A stretch of DNA of 64,000 nucleotides, from assembly GCF_029227915.1 (NCBI RefSeq), contig NC_079882.1:10604001-10668000 (forward strand), given 5' to 3'. Both the position numbers and the translations under genes were made by a program. Below, one piece after another: positions 1-14,600 of the stretch. Below the pieces are notes generated by a model. It saw nothing but the letters and a program-made list of their open reading frames with translations, made no database searches and was not told the origin of the DNA. This stretch comes from Hydractinia symbiolongicarpus (taxonomy: Eukaryota > Cnidaria > Hydrozoa > Anthoathecata > Hydractiniidae). Each line of letters opens with the position of its first letter. The stretch's first letter is position 1.

Positions 1-75
1 ACTAAAAAAAATGACTGGACGTATTATGCCATCACATTCTCAGAAGATAGAATCATGTTTTACTACAATAATACA
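1..75 (+). CDS. Receptor exon 1 in window: LamG-like fragment
   Basis: An open frame from base 1 ends in phase 0 at a GTAAG donor. The residues DWTYYAITFSEDRIMFYYNN match the strand pattern of LamG/concanavalin-A-like domains, where a Trp-x-x-x-A-x-T-F core precedes a ligand-strand Tyr. Whether the exon begins before base 1 cannot be seen. Confidence 0.6.
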
Positions 76-3000
76 GTAAGCAATTTCTGGATATTAAGTA
101 ATTTAATATAAATAAATATAATCTTTTCTATGGCATGATGAATTCGTTAACCTCTGACATGTAACTATATTTATTATGTTATAACACAAAAATACACTGT
201 TTGCATAATTAGGCAAGGCCAAAGAGATAGCCTTTTTTAAACATGGCTTCTTTTTTTGTCAGAACATTTTTATTCATACTTACTGAGGTGGTAGGCACTT
301 CTTGAGAAATCCACTGTACTAAATCTAGCAGAGATCAGGCATATTTAGGTTAAGTTATTCGCAAAATGTCACCTTGTTTTTCTCTAAATAATGTTTATCT
401 GCAATTTTTTCCCCATACCCCTTAACTTAACAAGATGTTGAGTTGAGACAAGCACCTGTTGGAATATACTTCAAATATGAAAAAATAATATTTACTGAGG
501 TCAAGAAATTAAACTGTAATCCACATAATATCACCTAACGAGCTATTTTATCCACATTATTTCACCCATCATAATGAAATTCTTTTTTTTTTTCTCCACC
601 AGAACACGTAAATTTCTTTTACAGATTCCAATTGTAACATGTTTTATCATTTTTTAAAAATGTCCTACCAAGTTATCCACAGTGGAATGTTATCCACAAT
701 TTTTCACTTGATTTAAATGGCTATATTATCAAAACTACTGTGAATTTTCCCATTCTGAAAAATCCACAAAGAAGTTTAATCATTAGCCCTCAGATTGCAA
801 AATCAACCTGAGTGTAATCCACAATTAGGTCACTTGGAATTTAAGCATTATTGAGGAAGCAGCAAAATGTCACAAAACAGGTTTATTTTTGACCACGTCT
901 AGGGTTAAGGTACACTATTCAATCCAATTTTTTATTTAAAGATGTCTCTTGCTGTTGCTCTTGTGATATAAATTCCATTTTTAGCAACAAAAATTTTTTG
1001 TATGAATTAATTTCGTTATTTTCGTTAAAAACAAATAATTTTCCGAATTAAACAAAAAGATTGTTTATAGATTAATTTCTTTCAAACATTCTATACAAAT
1101 AAAGAATGTGCCCACAATCACCCCAACATTCTGAATGTTTTAAGTGGGTTCTCGGAGGCAACCATTAATATATAACAAAGTACAGAAAGGGTTAATATAT
1201 TATATATTATTATGTTAATATATTATATATTAACCCTTTCTTTACTTTGTGCTGTCCAAGTTTTGCTTATATTTCTAATTGTACCCAATTTGTTAGTATT
1301 AATTTTATCGTATATTTATCATTATAGCTTGACTCTGAGTTTAACATTCAGGAAAAAAATATTTCTACCTTACCACCACAAGCGTCGTTTGGTAGTTGGC
1401 CAAAGTCAGAAGTTTTTGCTTCGAGATTTTACTCTGGGTACATGTCCTGTTTTTGTTTATATGACAAAGTGTTAAAACCTTTTCAAATTGAAGCATTGGA
1501 GTTCTGTCCAAACCGACAAGGTAAATACTCTTGCTATTCTTTTGAAATGGTGAGTACCACTAATGTGTTGAACTCTTAACCCTATTTGGAAAGTGTGGCA
1601 TGAACTTTCTGTAGCAAATCTAAGTTTTCATCTTCTCAAAATACTTGCACAATTGAATTTTGATAAATATAATATTTTTTTGACTGACAGCATTTCTTAA
1701 AATTTTGACTCTACTTGTCAATGAAGTCACAAATTATTAGACATTGCTCAAAACCACCAAATTGACTTTCTTTGGAAAATAAATGACAATATGAGCGTAG
1801 TTTAAACATTTTGAAATTATATAGCCTAGTTGATCTAGAATTTTGTTTCTAGTAGAGTTAATAAAGTGTTATCTTGGTGGTTGGTTATAACTTTATAACT
1901 CATAATAATTTCAAGGTAGAAATATTCGCAACAGAAACTTTTGATTTTGCTATTTTTAGCTTGTCTTGCAAAGTCAGGTGCTGGAAAATATTTTGAAAAA
2001 CCTTGATCACAAAAATTTATAACAAAAATTTAGGCTATTTTGGAAAGCTACTCTTTAATTATTTTTTAATTTTATAGGGTGAAATAATTCCTTGTGTATT
2101 AATTATTTTGTAAGGCTGGTTTCCACTTCAAGAAAGTTTTCTACATAAACAAAACAATATCATTTTTGCTGATAGGTTTCACTTCATAGTATTGAAGACA
2201 GAAAGTGTTCACTTACAGTTTGTGCAATTCTTACACAAGATTGGCTAACTAAATTTCTGCCTTTCGTTTCTGCACAGAACGCATAGAATAAATGGAATTC
2301 GATTCTACTTTCCCCAGACTGAACGTAAAGGAAAATTTTCTACTCACGTGGTGTGTACTTATTTTAAGTACGAATTTATTCTACAGAAAATTTTCTTGCA
2401 GTAGAAAATAGCATTATTCAAGGCTTTAAATCAGTTCAAAAGTACATGGTCTTTATTGTTGTTTGCATTTTATGGTAACTTCTCCTGCTGTTCCAAGACC
2501 TCCTTAAACAAAATAATGAACACCTGTGGATATCATGTTTTAAAAATAGTAATTCGCGACAACTATTTTCTTTTATTTTCAGGGTTTTTAGAGCCACAAA
2601 AGTTTTGTGAAGTACAAGTTGTTTTTTTAATTTTAGATTTGAGTTACCACAATCACACTTGTAAGAATGGTTTAAGTGTCGCCTTTGGTGATAGAAAATG
2701 TGCATGTTTTGATTCTAATCTCCGACATCAAACTTCGAGTTGTGAAAATGGTATGTTAAATTCGTTTTTTAACTGCCAGCTCTAATGGTAATGATTTAAC
2801 AATTCAGTTTCTGTAAATCTTTGTATTATACTTGATATTACAGCTGTTTAACACATTATGAAGCTAAAAAGAGTAGTGTTGTTGTTTTGTATAATGTGTT
2901 AGAATGTGGTGTGAAATATACTCCCTTTCCCCCCAAATAGTTGTAAGAATATATGTTATCAAGGAATTTTGGAAATATTTAATTAAGGAGAATGATTAGA

Positions 3001-6000
3001 ATTTTAGTAATTCTTATTCTCAAATTTAAGTTTTCTATTTTTTCTAATCCAGAGTATTGGTGCATTTAAGAATAGTGCAGTCAATAAGAGAAGTTGCGAA
3101 TAAATAAAAAATCACTAAGGTTTAGGGAGGACAATAACCTCAAAAAATGATGTAAACTCTGTCTTTTCTCTACATTTAGCTTTTACACAAACTGTTTATC
3201 AGACTGCAAGTGTATATATCCCGTTTGATTATGAAAATGCAATTAAATGTGAAAAAGGCAAATTCAGACTGACCTATCAAAGTAGTAATAATGTACACTT
3301 AAAACCAGGACCAGTGGATTATGCAGCTTGTGTAAATGATCATTTTTCCAAGATTGGTTCAATGTCAATTAGATGCACCAAAAACATTTTTAATTGCATC
3401 CGGTTCATTGGGTTTTGGTTTTATTTTCCACAACGGCTATACTGGTCTGCGCCGATCAAGGTTTTTCAATTTGCCAACATTGTGATTTATGTAAACACTC
3501 TATCAAACAAAACAACAATTGATGTTCAATGGAACGGTGAAACATGTGCTAATACAGACCTACCATTAAACTCATGGATTTATATAAGTATTAGACTAGA
3601 AGAAGATAAATTGGGTTTTTACTTAAATACTAAAAAAATCGATATTACTGGAAAATGCAAGTATCCATTTGGAAATAATATTGGTTTACTGGAATTATCA
3701 ATTGGATCATATGTCTGTATCGATGAATTTTCTATTTTTAAATTATTGAATACTCCTGCCAAAAATTTTTACAAACATTTGATATTTGGTAAGTGAAATA
3801 TTTCACATTTTTATTGGTATTGTTTTTGTTTGTGATCTTTTTTACCTTGTTTTAAAAATAACGAGACTCTAGATTAGATGGTTATTTGTGCGATTATTTA
3901 ATTTCACAGGTCAAACAGAATTATGTTTCGAAGGTAGAAATTTTCAAAGATACTGTTTGAAGTATTTTGTCGGTATTAATATGTGCTAAGTACTTAAAAT
4001 ATGTTTTAAATTTTTATGGATTGTTTTAAACTTCATGACTGTTTTTAGGATTTTTGTAATTGAGAAAAGTAAATTACCAAAATAGCTTTTTATTACGTTA
4101 AAAGGGTTACAATTTTTCTTGGGGATTTTTTTGCAGGTAATGAATTTTCACAAAATTCGCAAAAATTAGGAGCTATTAAATGTTCTTTAAAACCTGTTGT
4201 AAAATGAAAGAAAAAGAATAAGAAAATATGCATGTAAAATATAATTGATATACCCAGAGATTATGATTTTATGCCAATTTTCGCTCGGTCCAAACCACCC
4301 AATTATTTTGAAATTGTTAACAATATTTATCTTAAGTTTTTTCCAACGATCTAGGCCTTGCAACAACCTATTGTCTGATATCTTCTAAACCCATCTCAAA
4401 ATAAACCTAAATTTTCACCATGGTGTTAACTACATGATGTAAAACAAAAAATCTAAGACCGGTGCTCATAGCCATGGGTTAACCCTTTTCCTTATTTTAA
4501 ATGAGCACCTAATTGAAAATAAAATTAGGGAAAGCATAAAAATTGTGCCGATATCTTCACGAACCTAACAGCCTAACATAATTCTTGCTTGTCTTTAACC
4601 TCCACGTAAATACTATAACAGTTTGTTGTCACGTAAGTGATGCAAAGGAAAAAAAAGAAGAAAAAACGGATACTGACTGGTTTTTATGTTGCAAAGTGAA
4701 ATACAAAGCTCAAGGTCAAAAATACATACCGAACTTGCGTGGTCAAACAAAACATTTTTATATGAATTGAAATTAAAAGGTGAAGTAAGGTACGGGACTT
4801 TTATATTTTTGTGTGTGCTATGGAAACGTTTTTGTGTTACTATTTTAATAATGGCTTTATAAACCGGCTAGTATGGCTCCATACAAAACCTTGTTTTAAT
4901 GAGCCGCAAACCAATCAAATCGTCAGATCTTTTCATACTAATCAGTTTTTCGTATTAGTCAGGTGACCATAAAAACGTAAACAAATAAAAAAGAGATTCC
5001 TGTAGCACACGAAAAAGTAAAAGTGGCTCACCTAAAACTTTTTTTGATCAAATTTGTATTAAAAAGGTTTCTATGATCTTGAAATTAGTTAAACTAAAAA
5101 ATAAAAAATTTCTCATAAATCAGAATTTTTTTGCCATGGAAAATTTTTTTTTGGAATGTTATGCAGTTTGGTAATAATTTGAAAGCCCAGTCTATACTTT
5201 TAACATCAGGTATTTCACATTACAACATCAAAACTCAATAAAGATATTGAAGAGGAATGAGAAAGTTGTTAGACGATATATTTACATGGAAAGTTAGTTA
5301 AGTTAGTAAAGCAAAAAGAAAATAATTAAAACAGTTGGAATCTTGCATACTATACAGTTTCAATGTTTTCAGAAAAAGAAAAAAGAAAATAATTTGCTAG
5401 CGATAAAAATTTCATCCTATAAATTTGTCCTATAAATAAAGTATTGTGCAGTAAATGTAAATAAACAGACTGCATTTTAATTGTTTTGGCTTGTTTATGA
5501 AGTACACCCTTTATTTATAAGAATACCAAACTTCTAACTAGACTGGTCATTTCTTTATTGCTTTAAACAATAGACTATTGTTTTTAACCTGATTTCCCAG
5601 CCTGTTAATCTTGTAAAGAATATTCTTACAGAAAAAAAGTGTGAAATGTAAATGTGAATTTTTTATTTTTTGATTTTTAGATGCAGAATACATAAATAGT
5701 GCCGTTATCACCCTTGATATTACATCTAGTGATTTTATGAGCTTTACGAAGGCGGATGAGAAATTTACAAAACAATCTATTATGCTGATGGTGATATTTC
5801 AATTTAACTATTTTCACTAAAACTCTACAGACTGCAAATCAAATTAAAAAGAATTAGATAAATTTAATTTAATATAAAACCTAAATGACAGTAATTTTCA
5901 CTTTTGCTCTTCCAATTTAAAGCTTAAGTATTTTTGTGGTTTTTATGATCAACACTTTTATGATTACCAAAGTTCTCTTTTCACTATAATCAGGTTTTAG

Positions 6001-8610
6001 TTAAGCTACTAGAGTTTGATTCCCAGAGTACATGAAAACAAGTTCTATAATACCTATAAGGCCCGATTAAACACTTGACATTTTTTTTCTTAACTTTGTT
6101 TAGGTGAAAGAATTTTTCAAGCAATTTCGAGATGAAAAAACAAGATACATCAGTTCCAAACCGCTGGAAATAACGTAAGAAAGACCCAAAACAAATTGAT
6201 CTTTTTTTTACTTTATTGCAAGCATATAGTGTATGATCACACAAACATTGAATCACTAAAGGGCTGTTTGAGTAGTAAATATGTACTTCGTTAAGGCCGG
6301 TTTCCATACAACTGCATTTTGCGCCCAGTCGTAAAAAGCGCCGCGACTTTTGATCTACGCATGCGCATTATCAGAATAATGCCGCTGACCTCGCGCTTTT
6401 GCATGCGCTGGGGCGATTTAAAAAAAGTTGAACAGGCTCTACTTTTTGCAAGCTACATTTTGCGCTTCAGCTTAACAGCCAATCAAAAGGTAGCAATCTA
6501 CATGAATCACGAAAGAATTTTTAATTAGACCATTTCAATATGGCTAGCAAAATCTCGTTTCTATGTTAAATTTTTGTCAAAGCCAAATGAATGTAGAGAA
6601 ACAGAATATATATCAATCAAGTGAAGTAGATGAAAAACAAAATAACATTAATGAGTCTGTGGAGGCACAAAGAAACAACATTGTAAACAAACTTAAAAAG
6701 ACTACTCGTGATCTGACAATATTAAATCCATAAGCAAAACGTTGTATAGTCCTTTGATTCTTCTTTCTATGGAAAGTCGTCTCATCCACATGTTTTTCTT
6801 ACGTATTTTACAACGTTGTTTATTTCTACGCCATAAAAATATTGCTAGGACTACTCTCAAATTTTGCAGTAACAAATATCGTCAGTTTACATCAGCCATG
6901 TGTTGCAAAAAACACGTGAGCAAAAATCGCTGAAATGGTTCGGTATATGTGATAAAAGTCGCGGCGCATTTAACGACTGGGCGCAAAATGTAGCTGTATG
7001 GAAACCGGCCTTTAGCTGTTTCGGCACGATATCTTTTCAACTTTCTTTTTGTACTACACGGTAGAAGGTTTTTCCTGGATGTAAAAGAACCATCCCATAA
7101 GTGGATTGTTTACTCTTGAATTTTATGTTAAGCCAACATTATTTTATTCTACTTTAGTTTCAATGATACTGTGATGCACGTGCCAGTTTTGGTAAAATTG
7201 TCCTATCTGAGTTATGCAATTGAGAATGAATTTTATAATCAGCCAACACAAGAACATACATTTGAAAGCAGAAAATATTTTCTGAATTGGAACAAAACTT
7301 CTTCAAATATTGCAAGTGTGTTCAATTTTTTTATTTATTTTTTTTTGTTGTTTTTGAACTGTGCAGTGAAGTATTTTTTTTTAATACAAGATTTAAGAAA
7401 AATTAGCAAAAAATTAACTCATCTTTTTATCAGGACTGAGAACATTCATTCGAAGAAAGTGTTTATTCAAGCTTTGCAGTTAGTGTTTCTTTTTCAGATT
7501 TTCACTCAAAATTTGGAGGAACATTCCTTAGCATATTCACTCGCATATTAATATATTTTTCCTGTGCTAATATGACCAAAATAAAAACGCCTTAACAATG
7601 GTATTATGCTTGTTTTAGTTCCATTAGAAACATCTTTTACACCAGTGGTAATCAACTCGACATCAATAGTTTTGAAAATTCCAACTCTTGATGAAGAAGA
7701 CAAAAGATACCACTATATGTTCACAGTTGTTTTGTATGAAAATACAAGTGTGGCGTCACAGGTTGCGGAAACAGTTAAACACAAATACAACTTTGAGACT
7801 GGTGTTTTAACACTACTTATAAACAATCTTACTGCATTCAGAAGTTATGAGATCATTTTATGGACACGCACTCATCAGGGTTATAGTAAACGAGCAGTTG
7901 AATCTATACTTACACCTGCAGATGGTACTAGTTTACTTTAATCTTTTTTAAAAAATGTTTTAAAATCTCAAGAATTTGTTGCAACAACTTTTTTAACTGC
8001 CTTTCCAAGTGGGATTTTTGCCATTTTTGTATATTTGTTTGCCTAATTTTGCGTTTTTTGTTAATTTTTTATCTTATATATTAATTCCCTTGCGTGACTA
8101 AAACTGTGAGTCCACGAGACGGAAATCACGGGTTACTTTCTTATGACGTGGCTGTACGCTAAAATTTAACTAAAAAGATTAGGGATGTACTTCATAGAAA
8201 TCGCACATAAGCTGTAAATATATAACCCGCTGCTAATAACGATATAAATATATATACCCTTATGCCAAAAAACTCTATGTTAGCATATATATATAGGTAT
8301 CGCTACATATGAAACGGTATTAGATATTTACAAAGCATACGGACTGTTAAATGAAGTTCCCAGCATAAAACGGAAGTTGTGTTTACGAAAAAGATGGCTG
8401 TTCTTTTTGAGTATTCTCTACTCTTTCATTCAAAATAAATCTTTAAAAAAACATTTGAAGAAGAGCATGGTTTTATAAATTAATCATAGCAATGTTCTGT
8501 AAGGTTTTTTCATGTTTTATTTTCAGTTTTGATTATATTATTGTTGCCAGACATGTTTTATAGCTAGCATCAAAAAGCCAACCACCACCAACAACTAGCT
8601 AGCTAGCTAG

Positions 8611-8681
<71 letters not shown>

Positions 8682-11600
8682 GCCATGTTCTTTATACCTA
8701 GCTAAGTCTCCAGTTTATATTTAAGTGACTAGCTATTAGCTGCTGTAGCTAGCTAATGCTAGCTTTAAACTAAAGATTCCCAGTATATATATTCCCACAA
8801 AACCCATCAAACGTTATTAACCCTGAAGATTTTAAACATTTTCCTGTTTTTTTTTGGTTTGCGAAGTTCTTTTCCTCCAAATATTCTGAAAATAAAGTTC
8901 AGAAATTACTTATTTTTAAAATGTAAATTTAATTTGTTTCAAATTGTGGTTGTGACATTTTCATGTAAGAATTTGTGGGCAAAAACCTTAATCAGCATGC
9001 TAAAAGAACTGATTTTTCTTAATTTAGAATTACTAAACACAACCATTTTCTTACATTTAGTGTAAACTTTTGTGCGTATGGCTTATATTTAATACAACAA
9101 AAGAGCTACTTTGTTGATTTCAATTTTATACTCTTTGTAAGCTATTTTTTTCTTCTTTTTGACATTTTGAATTAACTTATTGCTGTAGAAGGCATATAAT
9201 ATACATGCATATAAAAAAATGGAATTTTGCAAATTTCTGTTTTACCACTCAATTTTTACATTTTATAAGTTATTTGGAACAGAATGGTATGAAATAGACC
9301 AAAATACCTGATCTTAGTTGTTTTTAATTTACAGGCTGTGTCTGTGAAACTTTAAGGGGAACATTTGGTGGAAGACAATGGCATGACATATACTGATAGA
9401 ACTGATTTTTGTTGTGTTAGATGTTATATCTGAACCTTTTTGACATTTTATGTTAATTTTGCGAGAAAGGACTATATATATATACACAGAAAAAGAATTC
9501 AATTTTACACCTTGCAAGCTTTGTTTTTCTATATTTTGTATAAATTCTTACTGGGGAGGACTCCGTGCAATATATCGAAATGACTGATCCTTCTCGATTT
9601 AAATTTGATGTGTTTTAAATCGTATATAGTTTTGGAAATTTTGTGTAAGATTTAATGGGTAAGGGCTAGATGCAATATGTCAAAAAAACTTTTTTTGTTG
9701 AATCAGAAGCACTCCCTACAACCATTCTTTTTTTACAGTTTGTGAAGCTTTTGTGAGAAAAGAGTGTATGCAATATTATCGAAATAACTGATTTTTGTTG
9801 CAAACTGTCTTTCTTAGGCATTTTAGCTTAAAATATTGTTTTAGAGGGCATATGCAGTAGATATATGTACCGAAATAATTGAATTTTGCAAACTTTGATT
9901 TTGTCGTTACCTCTCATTTTTTACATTTTGATTAAACTTTTGTGGGAGACCGTCGGTATGCGAAGGACCAAAATAAGAGATTTTAGTATTATTTAGAATT
10001 TGTATTTTGTGTTGCAAAATTGGTGCAAAAATTGACATAAAATGAACTTATATACAGATTGATTGCTGTTGTTTAACATGACTCATTATGACTTTATATA
10101 TATATTTTATGAAAATTTGTGACAGAATACTATGTGAGATTTGAAATTTTGTTTGCTTTATTGATGGTAAAACAGCATGCAAATTGCTAAAAGGACTTTA
10201 TTAATTTTTGATTTAAACACCGTTTTTTGTTGGCATTTTGTCTAAAGTTTGGTGAGGAAGGACCATATGCATTATATCAAAAAACGTTTTATTGCAATAT
10301 AATTTAACCTTGCAATCCCTTTGTAACACCTTAGATAAAAATTTCTACTTAGGCAAAATTTATTGTTTATTTTTCGCATTTTGTGTCAACCTTTGGCAGG
10401 GTTTGCAATAAACTAACTGATTTTAACATATACAATGAGAGAGATTTGTGTTTGACATTGATCAGCTTTTTTGTATATATGTGGCGTTTTAAGTGATTTA
10501 AATTTTATGGGTGAGATGTATGTTGAAATGCTTTTGGAAACTTCTTTCCGAATAATTTTCGCATTTGTCAGATGGTCAGAGCAAGTAATTTTAGTAGATT
10601 TAGATTTTAAATGTCACATAAATACTGCAGTTGTTGAAAACCTTTAATTTTTTTGGTCATTTATATAATAATGCAGATGTAAGATGCGCACTGCTGTATT
10701 GTTTGTTTTTTGATGGACATATATCTGCTACATAAATTTAATGGAATACAGTGGATTCTTCCACGGGAAACAGCTAGTTGGTTAATAAAACACTTGATAT
10801 TGATTTTAAAATAACCGTTACACTTTCAAACAATGCCAAATTCAAGCAATGGCACCCAAAATTGGGAAACTTTTAAACAATTACTAAATAATTTGCAAGG
10901 GGCAAATAAATGGTCAAAAATTAAACAATTTTTTTCGCAAATAATAAATAACTTTTATAGTGCGAATTCAAGTCCTAAAGTTTGTCAGAGACAAAACATT
11001 TTGAATCCTTGCTATAAATAAAAAGAGTGCTTTAATAATTAAATATCTAAAGTGAGTGAATAAATATTTTGTAAGTTTTAATACTCTGACTTTAAAGATA
11101 TTTGAAATATTTTAAACTTACCCAGTTAAACATTGAATATGAATTCCTAAGTAGCTAGGCAATGTTTGAGGCGAAGTGCAAAAGACCATTGTTTATAAAA
11201 CATCTATTCTTTTTTTCTTTTTGATTATTAAATTCTTTTTTTAGTTAATTTCATCCCACCACAAGATGTTGAAGCATTCAACACCAGTCATACCTCAATA
11301 AAAGTTAAATGGTCACTATATGACAATGTAAAGCATTGGAACAGCGAGAATATGACAATCAGAATATATTGGAAAAAAGTTGATTTCGCTTTTAACACCA
11401 CACAAAACAACTTGTCGTCATACAATTATACAGATATGCACTCAACGTTAAAAGATTTCATCGACTTTAACTATGGAGATGATGTTATAACCTCATATGA
11501 AATAACAGGTTTAGAGGCTTTTACTAATTATAGCATTTTGGTTGCAACAGTAAACGATGTTGGAGTTGGTGCTTTTGCTAGTATCTACTGTAGATCCGGC

Positions 11601-14600
11601 CAGTGGTGTAAGTATTCTGATAATTTTAATATCTAATTTAATTTCTTCCTATTCCAAACTAATAGCAAGTGCTAAAGATTTCAAACATCTCTTAAAGTAA
11701 AAATTACTTCTGGCTTGCTTTATTGGCTTTATCAAAAGACATGGTGTACTTAATGCTTTAATGCTTGTGATCGCATTCTATTTATAAAATTTAACACCAG
11801 TATAAATATGTAACTTTGGGTCCTTTTTGACATTCGTGGACTTTATCTATACAAGGCAAAAAATAAAGTGGACATCTAATTCCATTCTTTTCATTTTCTT
11901 TTTAAGCTTTTTTTCTATTCAGTGATACAAATACTTTTTCATTATCCTTATTTTCTGTCAGGTATTTAGGTGCTTTTCCGTCGTTTTTTTTCTTTTCCCC
12001 AGACATTCCATAAGTATACGCGTCTTGAATGTGTAGACTTCTGTGCACTGTTTCACGCAGTTACCATGCAGTGCGTGCAATTATAATATGTAAGTCCTCT
12101 CCCTTTGAGACATTTGTCTTTTTACAATTTAGTACCTGAAAGCCTATATAATATATCTGCTGCTCATACGGCGAAAGATGTTATAACAATGCAATGGAAA
12201 TACCCTGACAATATCGAAGTTTTTAATTCATGGATATTAGATGGTTTCAACATCACTCTCTATCCAACATTAAATACTCTGGAGAATATCACAATGTCAC
12301 TTTCCAGTAGTGAAAGATCAAAGAATTTAAGCCTGGGTTATTTTAAAAGATACAGAGCGGTTATCTTCCCGTATAACATAGTTGGAATGGGGCCACCGGT
12401 GGACATATGTTTTGCAACACCAAAAGGAGGTAGTGTTTAACTTTTAACATTTCTATTTACTATCTCGTTTTTATTGATGTATTGCTGTCTAGTAACATGG
12501 CAAGCGAAAAATAATGTGAAAAGTTTACAGTGGAATTGTGCATGTGTCTTTTTAGTTCCATCTTCTGCACCAGAAACACTTGAGTTGGTTAATGCCACGC
12601 ATCTTTTACTGAATATCAAGTTTGGTAATGTATCAACACAAAATGAAAATGGTGTCATCCTGTATTATCATATCAGATATAAATCATTGGATTGGCTTGA
12701 TAACACACACAATAGGTGGACCACAAACTTGACTCATACGAAAGAAGATATACAAATGTGGAAAAATATGTCCAATTTTATTGTCCCTTGCAGTACGCTT
12801 TCAAGGGTTGATCCTCAGTCATCGCAGGTTAGAAATTATACCATCCAAAATTTACATCCACATACTCGCTATGAAGTGAGCGTTGCTGCATGCACGGAAG
12901 TTAATTGTAGCAGTCACTTTTTTACGAAAACATTTTTGACAGCCGAGACATACCCCTCATGTGCACCTAACCTTACAATGTGGAATACCTCTTCGTCTTC
13001 TCTGTTTGTTACAATCGATCCACTTGGACATTTTTGTATGAATGGTATTTTAAAGTTTTATCATTTCGTTTTACTGGAGAGTGAGTTGTATGGAGAGATT
13101 TATAATTTATCACTAAATGATATTCTAAAAGAAAATGTTGAAAATTTGACTGTGAATACGCATACTGCAACAGGATTAAAGAAATATTGGAATTACACTG
13201 CTGTTGTGTATGTTGAGAACAGTATTGGTAATGGGCCACACAGTTTTAAATGGGCTGTGACTGCTCAAGATGGTAAGTTGGTATTTTAAAAAAACATTTA
13301 TCTACCCGTCAAGATATCGTTTATACAATCCACAATTAATGGTATGAAATTTTATTTTCATAGCTCCTGATGGCCCACCTACGAACATATCTGGATATGC
13401 AAACAGTAGCAGCTCAATCATCTTGAATGTAACTTTGCCTAAACGTGAACATAGAAATGGCATTATCCGAGGCTACAAGGTTCTATTGTACAATCTGCAG
13501 AACTTTAAAGCACTGGAGTTTGCGTATAACATAACAGATGAAATATCAAACGTGTTTTCGTTTGAAGGACTTGCTAAATACACAGACTATGAAGTTAAGG
13601 TTAAAGCATTCACTGTAATTGGAAATGGGCCATACTCTTCTCCTTTTAACATTAGAACCTTTGAAGACGGTAAGACATACTATTCTTAATAACTCTGGCG
13701 AACATAAAAACTAAGAGCAGGTATTATGATTGTCTTTAAAAATTTAATTTACTTTTAGTTCCCAGCCTTGCAGCAGTAAATTTTACCATAGTGTCAGTCA
13801 CTGAAAGTAGTGTGAATGTTATGTGGGAGGATATACCGGATGACTTTCTTCATGGCGTGTATGTCTCTTCAAAATTGGAACTAACTGGGGTTTTAGCAAA
13901 TGGTACAACACATGCTGAATCAAAGAATGTTACTCCAAATGCTTTTATTTATCCACACCGGACTCAATTTGCCGGTTTATTCCCATACACTAGTTACAAT
14001 ATTTCCATTCAAGGATGCACAAGGGTGGGTTGCGGAGTGAAAAATTTCTCTTATTTTGAAACTGAGGAAATGGGTGAGTATGTGGTACTTTTTCTTGTTT
14101 CTTTCTGATATGCACAGCTTCACTAATTTTATTATTTACAACATACAAATAAGATATATTATGTTTAAAGTCAAAAGGTGTCTACCTAAATGCAAGCTAT
14201 TCAACATCGCAATGTTATGAAGAGCATTTTAAGGGATAATAGCATCAGTAAAAACGTTTTAATGCTTTTATTATTTCGTCAGCTATAATTGTTAGAATAT
14301 CACAAAAAGCATAAAGAACAGACGCTATGAACTTGTTGAAAAAGTACATAAAATTTGAGTTTTCATAGAAATATTAGATAATAAATTCCAAAACTGCCCT
14401 CAGAAAAAAATCCGTAATTTTTAACTAATATTTTTGGCTTTTAATGTAAATCATGTTAATTTGGTCTTCTTACAATTTGTCACCTGTATTATAAATAATA
14501 TTTTGATGACTTTTAAGGTCCAATTGGTGTGGTACAGAACCTTCAAGATCAAAAGAAAAACATAACAGAAAGCTTGCATTTTAATTGGTCAGATATTCGT

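Noticed and set aside
500-860. Repeated TTATCCACA motifs resembling DnaA boxes
   Set aside because: The window is a eukaryotic intron; the motif is short and AT-rich, so recurrence is not evidence for a replication origin.
3909-3932. 24-nt phase 1-1 micro-exon candidate
   Set aside because: Borders fit GT-AG, but with no transcript evidence so short an exon cannot be supported.
4137-4207. Possible exon after TTTGCAG (frame NEFSQNSQKLGAIKCS)
   Set aside because: The donor would break the phase; exons 4 and 5 join in phase without it.
10833-11021. 62-codon open frame in receptor intron 8
   Set aside because: AT-driven Asn/Gln-rich composition, no domain, no promoter; probably chance.
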